This document shows, piece by piece, positions 35,330 to 43,371 of a stretch of DNA of 64,000 nt. Below the pieces are notes generated by a model that was not told where the DNA came from, searched no databases, and was given only the letters and a program-made list of their open reading frames with translations. The stretch covers positions 10,192,001-10,256,000 of the forward strand of contig NZ_JAPNKC010000001.1 of NCBI RefSeq assembly GCF_026626705.1. Direction: 5' to 3'. Positions within the stretch are counted from its first letter, which is position 1. Every line of letters begins with the position of its first letter. Position numbers and translations under genes: made by a program. The DNA is from Pyxidicoccus sp. MSG2 (GTDB lineage Bacteria; Myxococcota; Myxococcia; Myxococcales; Myxococcaceae).

Positions 35330-37071
35330 AGAAGTCCAGGGGCGGCCCGCCGCCGACAGTCGTTCCTCCCGGCCTGCAGGGGGATTTGTTCGGCGCGTCC
35401 GTCACGCCTCCGGCCCCCCCGGCGCCCTCCGAGGAGGCCCGGCCCCAGGCGCGCGTGGTGGCCATGCCCCGCAGGCCTCCGCCCCCGCCTCCGCCCGTGG
35501 ACGCGGACGGCACGGCGCTGCTGGGGCCGCTGGAGGGTGCGCCTCCGCCGCCGCCGAAGCCGGAGCGCTCGGTGCTGACGGTGGGCGAGCTGACGCGGCA
35601 GTTGAAGCAGACGCTGGAGTCGCGCTTCGCGCGCGTCATCGTGCGCGGCGAGGTGACGGGCTTTCGTGGGCCCAACGCGCGCGGGCACTGGTACTTCTCG
35701 CTGAAGGACCCGTCCGCCGCCATCGACGCGAAGGTGTGGGCGTCCCTGGCGGGCCGGCTGCGCTTCATGCTCCGCGACGGCATGGAGGTGGTGGCCGAGG
35801 GCAGCGTCGACCTCTACGAGCCGCAGGGGCGCTACAGCCTCATCGTCCAGCGGATGGAGCCGGTGGGGGAGGGCGCGCTGGCGCTCGCCTTCGAGCAGCT
35901 CAAGGAGCGGCTCGCGGCGGAAGGGCTCATCGGCGACCGGCGCGTGCGCGCGCCGCGCCCGCTGCCCTTCTTGCCCCGGCGCATCGGCATCGTCACCAGC
36001 CGCACCGGCGCGGCGCTCCAGGACTTCCTGCGCGTGCTGCACTCGCGCAACCCGCGGCAGAGCGTGCTGCTGGCGGACGCGCGCGTGCAGGGCGAGGGCT
36101 CCGCGGTGGAGGTGGCCCGGGCCATTGAGCGGCTGTCGCGCACGGACGTGGACGTCATCGTGGTGACGCGCGGCGGAGGCTCCGTGGAGGACCTCTGGAC
36201 GTTCAACGAGGAGCTGGTGGCGCGCGCCATCTTCGCCTCGCCGGTGCCGGTGGTGTCGGCCATCGGTCACGAAATCGACTTCACCATCTCCGACTTCGTG
36301 GCGGACTGGCGGGCGCCCACGCCCAGCGCGGCGGCGGAGCGGCTGGCGCCGGTGCTGGCGGACCTGGAGCTGACGCTGGCCACGCAGGCCGGGCGGCTGC
36401 GGCGCGCCATGGAGCGACGGGTGCTGGAGCTGCGCGAGGAGCTGGGCCAGCTCTCCGCGCAACTGGAAGACCCGCGGCGCGCCATCAACCACCAGCGGCT
36501 GCACCTGTCCGAGCAGGTGGAGGCGATGATGCGCGTGCTGCGGCCCGCGGTGCGTGAGCACCGGGACGGCCTGCGCGCGCTGTCCGAGCGCCTGCAGCGG
36601 GCGCGGCCCCAGGCGCGGCTGGGCGAGCAGCGGGCCCACCTCCTGAAGCTGGCGATGCGGCTGTCGGAGGCGGCGCGCTCGGGTGTGGCGTCCCGGCAGG
36701 CGGCGCTGGCGGCGGCACACCTGGGGCTGGAGCGGGCCTCACCGGCGGCGCGGGTGGCGAGGGAGCGTGCCCGGCTGGCCGCGCACCGGGCGCGGTTGCT
36801 GGCGCTCCAGCAGGCAGCCCTGGCGGATGCGCAGAGGCGTTTCCAGCGTCTGGAGGGACGGTTGGACGCGCTGAGTCCGCTGAAGGTCATGTCGCGCGGG
36901 TACTCGGTGGTCTTCCGCCAGCGGGACGGCGCGGTGGTGCGCACCAGCACCGACGTACAGGTGGGAGAGCGGCTGGGCATCAAACTCGCGGTGAACGGGG
37001 CGAAGACGCTGGGCGGGTGTGAGGAAGTCGAAGCCACCGTCACGGGCGTGAAAGGGCCGGTGGACTGCTAA
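35326..37071 (+). CDS. xseA: Exodeoxyribonuclease VII large subunit
   Basis: The ATG at 35326 overlaps the previous stop (ATGA). The 581-residue product has an OB-fold nucleic-acid-binding domain beginning LTVGELTRQLKQTLE near residue 83. The catalytic domain includes PRRIGIVTSRTGAALQDFLRVL, VVTRGGGSVEDLWTFNEE and SAIGHEIDFTISDFVADWRAPTPSAAAE, and a long coiled-coil region follows. XseA with XseB degrades single-stranded DNA. It is longer than E. coli XseA (about 456 residues) because of a Pro-rich N-terminal extension of about 80 residues and an extended helical region. xseB follows 48 bp downstream. Confidence 0.95.
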   Translation: MKKSRGGPPPTVVPPGLQGDLFGASVTPPAPPAPSEEARPQARVVAMPRRPPPPPPPVDADGTALLGPLEGAPPPPPKPERSVLTVGELTRQLKQTLESRFARVIVRGEVTGFRGPNARGHWYFSLKDPSAAIDAKVWASLAGRLRFMLRDGMEVVAEGSVDLYEPQGRYSLIVQRMEPVGEGALALAFEQLKERLAAEGLIGDRRVRAPRPLPFLPRRIGIVTSRTGAALQDFLRVLHSRNPRQSVLLADARVQGEGSAVEVARAIERLSRTDVDVIVVTRGGGSVEDLWTFNEELVARAIFASPVPVVSAIGHEIDFTISDFVADWRAPTPSAAAERLAPVLADLELTLATQAGRLRRAMERRVLELREELGQLSAQLEDPRRAINHQRLHLSEQVEAMMRVLRPAVREHRDGLRALSERLQRARPQARLGEQRAHLLKLAMRLSEAARSGVASRQAALAAAHLGLERASPAARVARERARLAAHRARLLALQQAALADAQRRFQRLEGRLDALSPLKVMSRGYSVVFRQRDGAVVRTSTDVQVGERLGIKLAVNGAKTLGGCEEVEATVTGVKGPVDC

Positions 37072-37119
37072 CGGGCCACCCTCTAGAGTCCCGCGCCCCA
37101 CACGGGGAGGTGGAAGGCT

Positions 37120-37464
37120 GTGGCGAAGTCCAAGGCGGACAAGGTGGCGGCGGAGGCCGAGGTTCCCGAGCAGTACGGGGACGTGGTGACGCGACTCGAG
37201 GAGACGGTGGGCCGGCTGGAGAGCGGCAACCTGTCCCTGGAGGACTCGCTCAAGGCCTTCGAAGAGGGCATCAAGCTCGTGCGCCGCGGCGAGAAGCTCC
37301 TCACCGAGGCGGAGCAGCGAATCGAGCAGCTGCTCCTGGACGAGGACGGCAAGGACGTGGTGGCACCCCTGTCGGTGTCGGCGCGTCCGGCCGCACCCGC
37401 GGCCACCCGGGCGCCTGCTGCGCCTGCTCCCCGGCCTCCCCCGGAGGATGACGTCCCGTTCTAG
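37120..37464 (+). CDS. xseB: Exodeoxyribonuclease VII small subunit
   Basis: The 114-residue product contains the XseB helical core, YGDVVTRLEETVGRLESGNL followed by SLEDSLKAFEEGIKLVRRGEKLL, with a Pro/Ala-rich tail of about 40 residues that the roughly 80-residue E. coli protein lacks. Several copies clamp the long coiled coil of XseA. The start is a GTG preceded by GGGGAGG at 37103-37109. The order xseB-ispA-dxs is also found in E. coli, but here a receiver gene is inserted after xseB. Confidence 0.95.
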   Translation: MAKSKADKVAAEAEVPEQYGDVVTRLEETVGRLESGNLSLEDSLKAFEEGIKLVRRGEKLLTEAEQRIEQLLLDEDGKDVVAPLSVSARPAAPAATRAPAAPAPRPPPEDDVPF

Positions 37465-37488
37465 GCGGTGCGGGCGCCCACTTCCGGC

Positions 37489-37869
37489 ATGGCGAAGCCG
37501 AAGATCACCATCGTCGATGACGACCGCGACACGCGGGAGCTGCTGGCGGCGGCCCTGGAGGACGAGGGCTTCGACGTCACCATGGCCGCCAACGGTCTGC
37601 GGCTCATCGCCTCGCTCCAACTGCACCGGCCGCACGCCATCCTCCTGGACGTGAATATGTCCTGGATTGATGGTTTCGAGCTGTGCCGGGCGGTGAAGAA
37701 GAACGAACACTTCCGGGAAATCCCCGTCGTCTTCATCAGCGGACGCGGGGACCCCGAGGACAAGCGGCACGGCATGGAGGTCGGCGCCGCGGACTACTTC
37801 GTCAAGCCGCTGGACATGGACAAGCTCGTCAAGCGCATCCGCGAGCTCGTGGCCACGCAGGCCCCCTAG
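37489..37869 (+). CDS. Single-domain response regulator
   Basis: With the ATG at 37489 the protein has 126 residues and is a receiver domain only. It has acidic residues D10-D12, phosphoacceptor D54 in ILLDVNMS, a conserved Ser/Thr in VVFISG and Lys in YFVKPLD. There is no output domain, so it must act by protein contact or as part of a phosphorelay. It is wedged between xseB and ispA in an otherwise metabolic run. The upstream in-frame start at 37468 would add seven residues without family similarity. Confidence 0.92.
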   Translation: MAKPKITIVDDDRDTRELLAAALEDEGFDVTMAANGLRLIASLQLHRPHAILLDVNMSWIDGFELCRAVKKNEHFREIPVVFISGRGDPEDKRHGMEVGAADYFVKPLDMDKLVKRIRELVATQAP

Positions 37870-37883
37870 AGGAGCACGGACTC

Positions 37884-38777
37884 TTGCCATCTTTCGACTT
37901 GGACTCCTTCCTGGGCGCCCAGCAGGCGCGGGTGGAGGCACTGCTGCGCGAGCGCGCGGACCGCCTCGTGTCGTCCGGTGCCCCGCCGAAGCTGGCGGAG
38001 GCCATGCGCTACTCGCTGCTGGCCGGCGGCAAGCGCCTGCGCCCGGTGCTGTGCCTGGCCTTCGCGGACACGGTGGCCCGCGCCAGCAACGCCTCCGCCG
38101 TGTCGGGCGACGCGGCGTGCGCGCTGGAGTACGTGCACACGTACTCGCTGGTGCATGACGACCTGCCGGCCATGGACGACGACGACTATCGCCGGGGCCG
38201 GCTCACCAACCACAAGGTGTACGGCGAGGCGATGGCCATCCTCGCGGGTGACGCGCTGCTGACGGAGGCCTTCACGTTGGTGGCCTCGGGGCCGGAGCCG
38301 GTGCGCGCCGCGCTCTGCCGCGAGCTGGCGGTGGCGGCGGGCGCGGCGGGCATGGTGGGCGGGCAGGTGCTGGACATCGCCGAGGACCGGCCGTCCGCGC
38401 TGGACTACCTCGTCCGGTTGCACCGCCTGAAGACGGGCGCGCTCATCCGCGCCGCGTGCCGCATGGGCGTGCTGGCCGGAGGCGGGGACGCGGACGCGCT
38501 GGCCCGCGCGGACAGCTATGGCGACGCGGTGGGGCTGGCCTTCCAGATTGCCGACGACGTGCTGGACGTGACGGCCACGCCGGAGCAATTGGGCAAGCCG
38601 GCGGGCGCGGACGCGGCGGCGGGGCGCTTCACCTTCCCGGCGGTGGTGGGGCTGGAGGCGTCGAAGCGCATGGCGGAGGAGAAGGTGGCTCAGGCCATGG
38701 CGGCGGTGCGTCCCCTCGAAGGGGCGGACGGGCCGCTCGCGGCGCTGGCGCGGTACTCCGTGGAGCGGAAGTCCTGA
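37884..38777 (+). CDS. ispA: Farnesyl/geranylgeranyl diphosphate synthase (polyprenyl synthetase)
   Basis: The TTG at 37884 behind GAGGAGC gives 297 residues. The first aspartate-rich motif is HDDLPAMDDDD (about 91-101, DDxxxxD as in bacterial short-chain enzymes), GGKRLRP binds isopentenyl diphosphate, and the second motif is FQIADDVLD. The enzyme condenses isopentenyl diphosphate with allylic diphosphates to C15 or C20 products for undecaprenyl, quinone and carotenoid synthesis. The stop overlaps the dxs start by one base (TGATG), so the two isoprenoid genes are coupled. Confidence 0.94.
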   Translation: MPSFDLDSFLGAQQARVEALLRERADRLVSSGAPPKLAEAMRYSLLAGGKRLRPVLCLAFADTVARASNASAVSGDAACALEYVHTYSLVHDDLPAMDDDDYRRGRLTNHKVYGEAMAILAGDALLTEAFTLVASGPEPVRAALCRELAVAAGAAGMVGGQVLDIAEDRPSALDYLVRLHRLKTGALIRAACRMGVLAGGGDADALARADSYGDAVGLAFQIADDVLDVTATPEQLGKPAGADAAAGRFTFPAVVGLEASKRMAEEKVAQAMAAVRPLEGADGPLAALARYSVERKS

Positions 38778-40528
38778 TGGCGGGGGTGCTGGCACGCATC
38801 GCCTCGCCCTCGGACGTGCGGGCGCTTCCGGAGGCGGAGCTGCCGGCGCTGTGCGAGGAGCTGCGTGAGGACATCATCTCCCTCTGCGGCCGCGTGGGTG
38901 GCCACCTGGGCGCGTCCCTGGGCGCGGTGGAGCTCATCGTCGCGTTGCACCGGGTGTTCCACTCGCCGACGGACGCGCTCCTCTTCGACGTGGGTCACCA
39001 GGCGTACGCGCACAAGCTGCTCACCGGGCGGCGCGAGCGCATGCACACGCTGCGGCAGGCCGGGGGGCTCGCGCCATTCCTGGACCCGCGTGAGAGTCCC
39101 CACGACGCGCTGCTGGCCGGCCACTCGTGCACGGCGGTGTCCGCGGCCCTGGGGATGCTGGAGGGGCGCCGTGTGCTGGGCAGGCGCGGGCACGTGGTGG
39201 CGGTGCTGGGCGACGGCGGGCTCACCGGCGGGCTCACCTTCGAGGGGCTCAACAACGCGGGGGGCAGCCACCTGCCGCTGGTGGTGGTGCTCAACGACAA
39301 CCAGATGTCCATCAGCGCCAACGTGGGCGCGATTCCGGCGCTGCTGCGCACCCGCGGCGCGCGCGCCTTCTTCGAGGGGCTGGGCTTCACCTACGTGGGG
39401 CCGGTGGACGGGCATGAGCTGGGCGCGCTGGTGCACGCGCTGCGCGAGGCGAAGGCGTCCTCGCGCCCCGTCGTCGTGCACGCGCTGACGCTCAAGGGAA
39501 AGGGCTTCCCGCCGGCGGAGGCGGACGCGCAGACGCGCGGTCATGCCATGGGCCCGTACGAGTGGCGCGACGGCAAGCTGGTGCGCTCGCGCAAGGGACA
39601 GCAGACCTTCAGCGAGGCCTTCGCGGCGGTGCTGGAGGACGCCATGGCGAAGGACTCGCGCGTGGTGGCGGTGACGCCGGCGATGCTGGAGGGCTCGGCG
39701 CTCAACGAATTGAAGGCGCGCTTCCCGGACCGGGTGCACGACGTGGGCATCGCCGAGCAGCACGCCGTCACCTTCAGCGCGGGGCTGGCCGCCGCGGGCG
39801 CGCGTCCCGTGTGCGCCATCTATTCGACGTTCCTCCAGCGTGCGTACGACCAGATCATCCACGACGTGTGCCTGCCGGGCCTGCCCGTCGTCTTCGCGGT
39901 GGACCGCGCGGGGCTGGTGGGCGCGGACGGCGCCACGCACCAGGGCACCTACGACGTGGCGTCGCTGCGCCCGCTGCCCGGCCTGCAGCTGTGGTCGCCC
40001 ATGGTGGGCGAGGACCTGGCGCCCATGCTGGACACCGCGCTGGCGGCGCCGCACCCCTCCGTCCTCCGCTTCCCGCGCGGCACGTTGCCGCCGCTGCCTT
40101 CGGACGTGCACCCCGGCGAGGCTCCGCTGGCGGGCGCGCGGTGGCTGCGCCGCGCCGCGCGCCCCCGGCTGACGCTGGTGACGCTGGGGCCGCTGGGAAT
40201 CGCGGCGCTGGAGGCCGCGAGGAGCGAGCCGGGCTGGAGCGTGCTGGACGCGCGCTGCGCCTCGCCCCTGGACGAGGCCGCGCTGCTGGAGGCCGCCGCG
40301 TGCGGCCACGTGGTGGTGGTGGAGGAGGGCACCACGCGCGGTGGGCTGGGCGGCGCGGTGCTGGAGCTCTACGCGGCGCGCGGAGTCACGGCGAGGGTGC
40401 GCCTGGTGGGCCTGCCGGACGCCTTCGTTCCGCACGGCGACGCGCGCGTGCAGCGCACGGAGCTGGGCCTGGACGCGGCGGGCCTGCTCAGGGCGGGCCG
40501 TGAGCTGCTGGAAGGAGGCGGGCGGTGA
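38777..40528 (+). CDS. dxs: 1-deoxy-D-xylulose-5-phosphate synthase
   Basis: The 583-residue product carries DVGHQAYAHK, the thiamine diphosphate-binding GDGGLTGGLTFEGLNNAG (about 145-162), GIAEQHAVTFSAGLA with the catalytic Glu, and a C-terminal transketolase domain. It is somewhat shorter than E. coli Dxs (620 residues), mainly in the insert between the first two domains. It forms DXP from pyruvate and glyceraldehyde 3-phosphate, the first step of the MEP pathway. The ATG at 38777 overlaps the ispA stop, and the frame ends overlapping tlyA (GTGA). Confidence 0.96.
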   Translation: MAGVLARIASPSDVRALPEAELPALCEELREDIISLCGRVGGHLGASLGAVELIVALHRVFHSPTDALLFDVGHQAYAHKLLTGRRERMHTLRQAGGLAPFLDPRESPHDALLAGHSCTAVSAALGMLEGRRVLGRRGHVVAVLGDGGLTGGLTFEGLNNAGGSHLPLVVVLNDNQMSISANVGAIPALLRTRGARAFFEGLGFTYVGPVDGHELGALVHALREAKASSRPVVVHALTLKGKGFPPAEADAQTRGHAMGPYEWRDGKLVRSRKGQQTFSEAFAAVLEDAMAKDSRVVAVTPAMLEGSALNELKARFPDRVHDVGIAEQHAVTFSAGLAAAGARPVCAIYSTFLQRAYDQIIHDVCLPGLPVVFAVDRAGLVGADGATHQGTYDVASLRPLPGLQLWSPMVGEDLAPMLDTALAAPHPSVLRFPRGTLPPLPSDVHPGEAPLAGARWLRRAARPRLTLVTLGPLGIAALEAARSEPGWSVLDARCASPLDEAALLEAAACGHVVVVEEGTTRGGLGGAVLELYAARGVTARVRLVGLPDAFVPHGDARVQRTELGLDAAGLLRAGRELLEGGGR

Positions 40529-41265
40529 AGCCTCGCAAGGAGCGGGTGGACGTGCTGGTGGTGGAGCGCGGGCTGGCGGAGTCGCGCACCAAGGCGCAGG
40601 CGCTCATCCTGGCCGGGCAGGTGGTGGTGGATGACCAGCGCGTGGACAAGCCCGGCTCGCTGGTGCCGGTGGAGGCGGAGCTGCGCCTCAAGGGCGAGGT
40701 GCTGCCGTACGTCTCGCGCGGCGGGCTGAAGCTGAAGGCGGCCATGGACCGCTTCGGGCTCGACGTGAGCGGCCGGGTGTGCGCGGACATCGGCGCCAGC
40801 ACCGGCGGCTTCACGGACTGCCTGCTCCAGCACGGCGCCACGCGCGTGCACGCCATCGACGTGGGCTATGGCCAGCTCCACGAGAAGCTGCGCAAGGACC
40901 CGCGCGTGCGCTCGCGCGAGCGCGTCAACGCGCGCTACCTCACCGACGAGGACCTGCCGGAGAAGGTGGGCACCATCGTCATCGACGTGAGCTTCATCTC
41001 GCTCACCCAGGTGCTGCCCTCGGTGCTCACCTTCCTGGAGCCGGGCGGCCTGCTGGTGGCGCTGGTGAAGCCCCAGTTCGAGGTGGGCCCCGAGCGCGTG
41101 GGCAAGGGCGGCGTGGTGCGAGACGCCGCCGCCCGCCAGGACGCCATCGACACGGTGACGGCCTTCGTGCGCGAGCAGGGCCTCACCGTGCGTGGGGTGA
41201 TGGACTCGCCGGTGCCCGGGCCCGCCGGCAACGTGGAGGCACTCCTCGTCGCCGACAGGCCCTGA
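40525..41265 (+). CDS. tlyA: TlyA-family rRNA 2'-O-methyltransferase
   Basis: The 246-residue protein has an N-terminal S4 RNA-binding domain (RVDVLVVERGLAESRTKAQALILAGQVVVD) and an FtsJ-like methyltransferase domain. Its SAM site reads ADIGASTGGFTDCLLQHGA, and a later VKPQFEVGPERVGKGGVVRD segment is typical of TlyA. Family members methylate ribose positions of rRNA and are often mis-annotated as hemolysin A. The GTG start overlaps the dxs stop by four bases, a linkage common in bacteria. Confidence 0.95.
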   Translation: MKPRKERVDVLVVERGLAESRTKAQALILAGQVVVDDQRVDKPGSLVPVEAELRLKGEVLPYVSRGGLKLKAAMDRFGLDVSGRVCADIGASTGGFTDCLLQHGATRVHAIDVGYGQLHEKLRKDPRVRSRERVNARYLTDEDLPEKVGTIVIDVSFISLTQVLPSVLTFLEPGGLLVALVKPQFEVGPERVGKGGVVRDAAARQDAIDTVTAFVREQGLTVRGVMDSPVPGPAGNVEALLVADRP

Positions 41266-41281
41266 GCGCTGGCCCGGCTGC

Positions 41282-42880
41282 CTACGGACGGAGGCGGCGG
41301 TACTCGCCCGTGCTCAACATCTGGACGAGGTCGGCGCTGTCTCGCATCCACACCCGGCCGTCGGAGTCCACCCCGGCGCCCAGGCTGCCCACCACCTGGT
41401 AGCGGAAGAGCTCCCGGGCATCGCCGCTGGGGGACTGGTCCACGCCGACGATTTCCGCGGGCAGCGTGCCCAGGCTGCCGGTCGGCTGGGGCGCGTTGAG
41501 CAGGAAGAGCTCCGAGGTCCGGCCCTTCAGGATGCGCTGCACGATCAACGCGCCGTTCGCGTCCAGGGAGCGCTTCTCCTTGGTGCGAAGCACGCCGCTG
41601 TTGACGTCGAGGAACCACACGCGCTGCGAGCCGATGGCCAGCACCCGCGAGGACTCCGGGTGGAAGTACACGCTGGCGAGCGAGGCGGGCAGGGCGTCGC
41701 TCGTCCAGGGGTTGTTGCCGCCCTCGCACGCCTCCACGCCCGACGGGTTCGCGACGCAGGCCACGACGTGCGACTGGTTGTTCGCCAGCTGGATGCCCAG
41801 GTACAGCATGGTGCCGTCGGAGTTGAGCACGCCCAGCGGAAGGGGCTCGCTCCGGGAGAACGTGCGCAGCGTGTACGTGCGCTTGGCGAAGATCTGGTTC
41901 TCCACGTTGGGCGTGTCGCTGGCGTTCAGGTCCGTCACGATGACGCTGGTCAGGAGCGCGGTGGGGCCCGGTCCCATGGCGGCAATCTTCACGACGCCGT
42001 CTTCACGGGCCAGCGGCGGGGTGAGCAGCCCCTCCACGGACTTGTAGAGCCACTTCACCGTGGCCGCGGTCTGCGTCGTGGCGGTGGGCATGTGCGACAG
42101 GCGCCGCACTTCGTGGATGCGGTTGACGACGAGGGCATCCCCGTCCGGCATCACCGACAGCATGGTGGGCTTGAGCTCGGACGGCGTATAGCCGGAGATG
42201 TTCAGGTTGGAGTCCACGGCCAGCGCGCCCACGCCCGGCGTCCACAGCCAGCGCTTGCCGCTGTTGCCGTTGCTGGCGGTGATGAGCGTCTCCGCGGTGC
42301 AGGCGAAGGGCATCCCCTGCGTCTTCACCTCCTTGCCGGTGGCATCCACCTTGTAGAGGGTGGAAATGCCCGTGCCCGTGACGCCGCAGCCGACGAAGGT
42401 GGCGCTGGTGCCGCTGCCGTCGACGACGAAGGCGTCGGTGACGACCTGCTCACCGTTGGGCGGGGCCAGGACGACGCGCGAGACGGGAAGGAAGGTGGCC
42501 GGCTGGGGCTGGGACTTGTTCTTCCGGCCGTCCTTGCACGTCGCTTCGGCGTTCAGCGACAGGTAGGCGGACATGCCCGCCGTCGGGTACGGGATGTCCG
42601 CGGGCAGCAATTCCAGGGTGACGTCCCCCGTGGTGTAGGAGAACGACTTGAGGGGCGTGTCCCGGTCGTTCAGGCTCAGGTTCGTCACGCTGTCGCAGCC
42701 GGACACGTTGACGATGACCTTGAGGCTGGTCCCCGCGACCACGGCCTTGGGCACCGTGAGGGCGACCTGGGGCGGATCCGGGGTGGAAGGGGGCTTGGGG
42801 TCGCCACAGGCGGCGGCCAGGCTGGCGGCGACGACAAGGGCGGCGCGCCACGCGTGCCGCGTCAGGGGTAGATGGGACAT
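41282..42880 (-). CDS. Lipoprotein with probable beta-propeller domain, function unknown
   Basis: The 532-residue product has a lipoprotein signal ending SLAAAC (Cys25). An Ig-like segment of about 100 residues follows, starting PPQVALTVPKAVVAGTSLKV. The last 350 residues alternate strand motifs such as LLTSVIVTDLNA, LYLGIQLANN and RVLAIGSQRVWFLDVNSG in the manner of a beta-propeller. No catalytic motif is visible and I recognise no named family. It is convergent with tlyA, 16 bp apart. The gene has long, Gly/Ser/Thr-rich codon stretches typical of exported myxobacterial proteins. Confidence 0.8.
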   Translation of the reverse strand: MSHLPLTRHAWRAALVVAASLAAACGDPKPPSTPDPPQVALTVPKAVVAGTSLKVIVNVSGCDSVTNLSLNDRDTPLKSFSYTTGDVTLELLPADIPYPTAGMSAYLSLNAEATCKDGRKNKSQPQPATFLPVSRVVLAPPNGEQVVTDAFVVDGSGTSATFVGCGVTGTGISTLYKVDATGKEVKTQGMPFACTAETLITASNGNSGKRWLWTPGVGALAVDSNLNISGYTPSELKPTMLSVMPDGDALVVNRIHEVRRLSHMPTATTQTAATVKWLYKSVEGLLTPPLAREDGVVKIAAMGPGPTALLTSVIVTDLNASDTPNVENQIFAKRTYTLRTFSRSEPLPLGVLNSDGTMLYLGIQLANNQSHVVACVANPSGVEACEGGNNPWTSDALPASLASVYFHPESSRVLAIGSQRVWFLDVNSGVLRTKEKRSLDANGALIVQRILKGRTSELFLLNAPQPTGSLGTLPAEIVGVDQSPSGDARELFRYQVVGSLGAGVDSDGRVWMRDSADLVQMLSTGEYRRLRP

Positions 42881-43371
42881 GGCGGAGCACTCTACCGCGT
42901 ACCCACCGTCCGGGCATCACCGTGGCTGGTGGGGAAGGCCCCCCGGGCCGTAGCCCCTGGAGCCGTGACTCGGCCTGGCGGGGGCTCCGGGCAGGCGTTG
43001 GGGAGGGGTAAACGCCAGGTGATTGCAATTGCAGCCGTGCTAGCGCCCGATCGACGGCGGGAGGGGCTGCCGACCGGGCATCGCCCCCAAGGAGGCGCGA
43101 AGCACTCCTGTACTGACGCGGACCGTGATAGCCAGCCGGGGTGCATGAGGGAGGGGCCATTGGCGGGGACGGGGGCGCGAGCCGCACGGACGGTGCGGCC
43201 GGGGCGCGCAGCTTCCCTCACATGCCCACCCTCTCACCGATGTCCGCCGCTCTGGCCCAAGGGCGTGTTCAGCGGCATGATCCGGATCCGAACCATGTAC
43301 CCTTTCGCACGCAGTGAGTTGACGCAGCCTCTCCACCCGTCCTTCCTGGGCCGGCGGGTCCGAGGTTCACC
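42881..43371 (+). other. 491-bp divergent intergenic region
   Basis: This is the longest non-coding gap in the window, between the lipoprotein gene (minus) and the hybrid kinase gene (plus). It contains a perfect palindrome TGCAATTGCA at 43024-43033 in an AT-richer island, and TTGACG at 43319-43324 without a convincing -10. Frames across it give only low-complexity Arg/Gly/Ala peptides, so I see no gene. It probably holds both divergent promoters. Confidence 0.6.
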
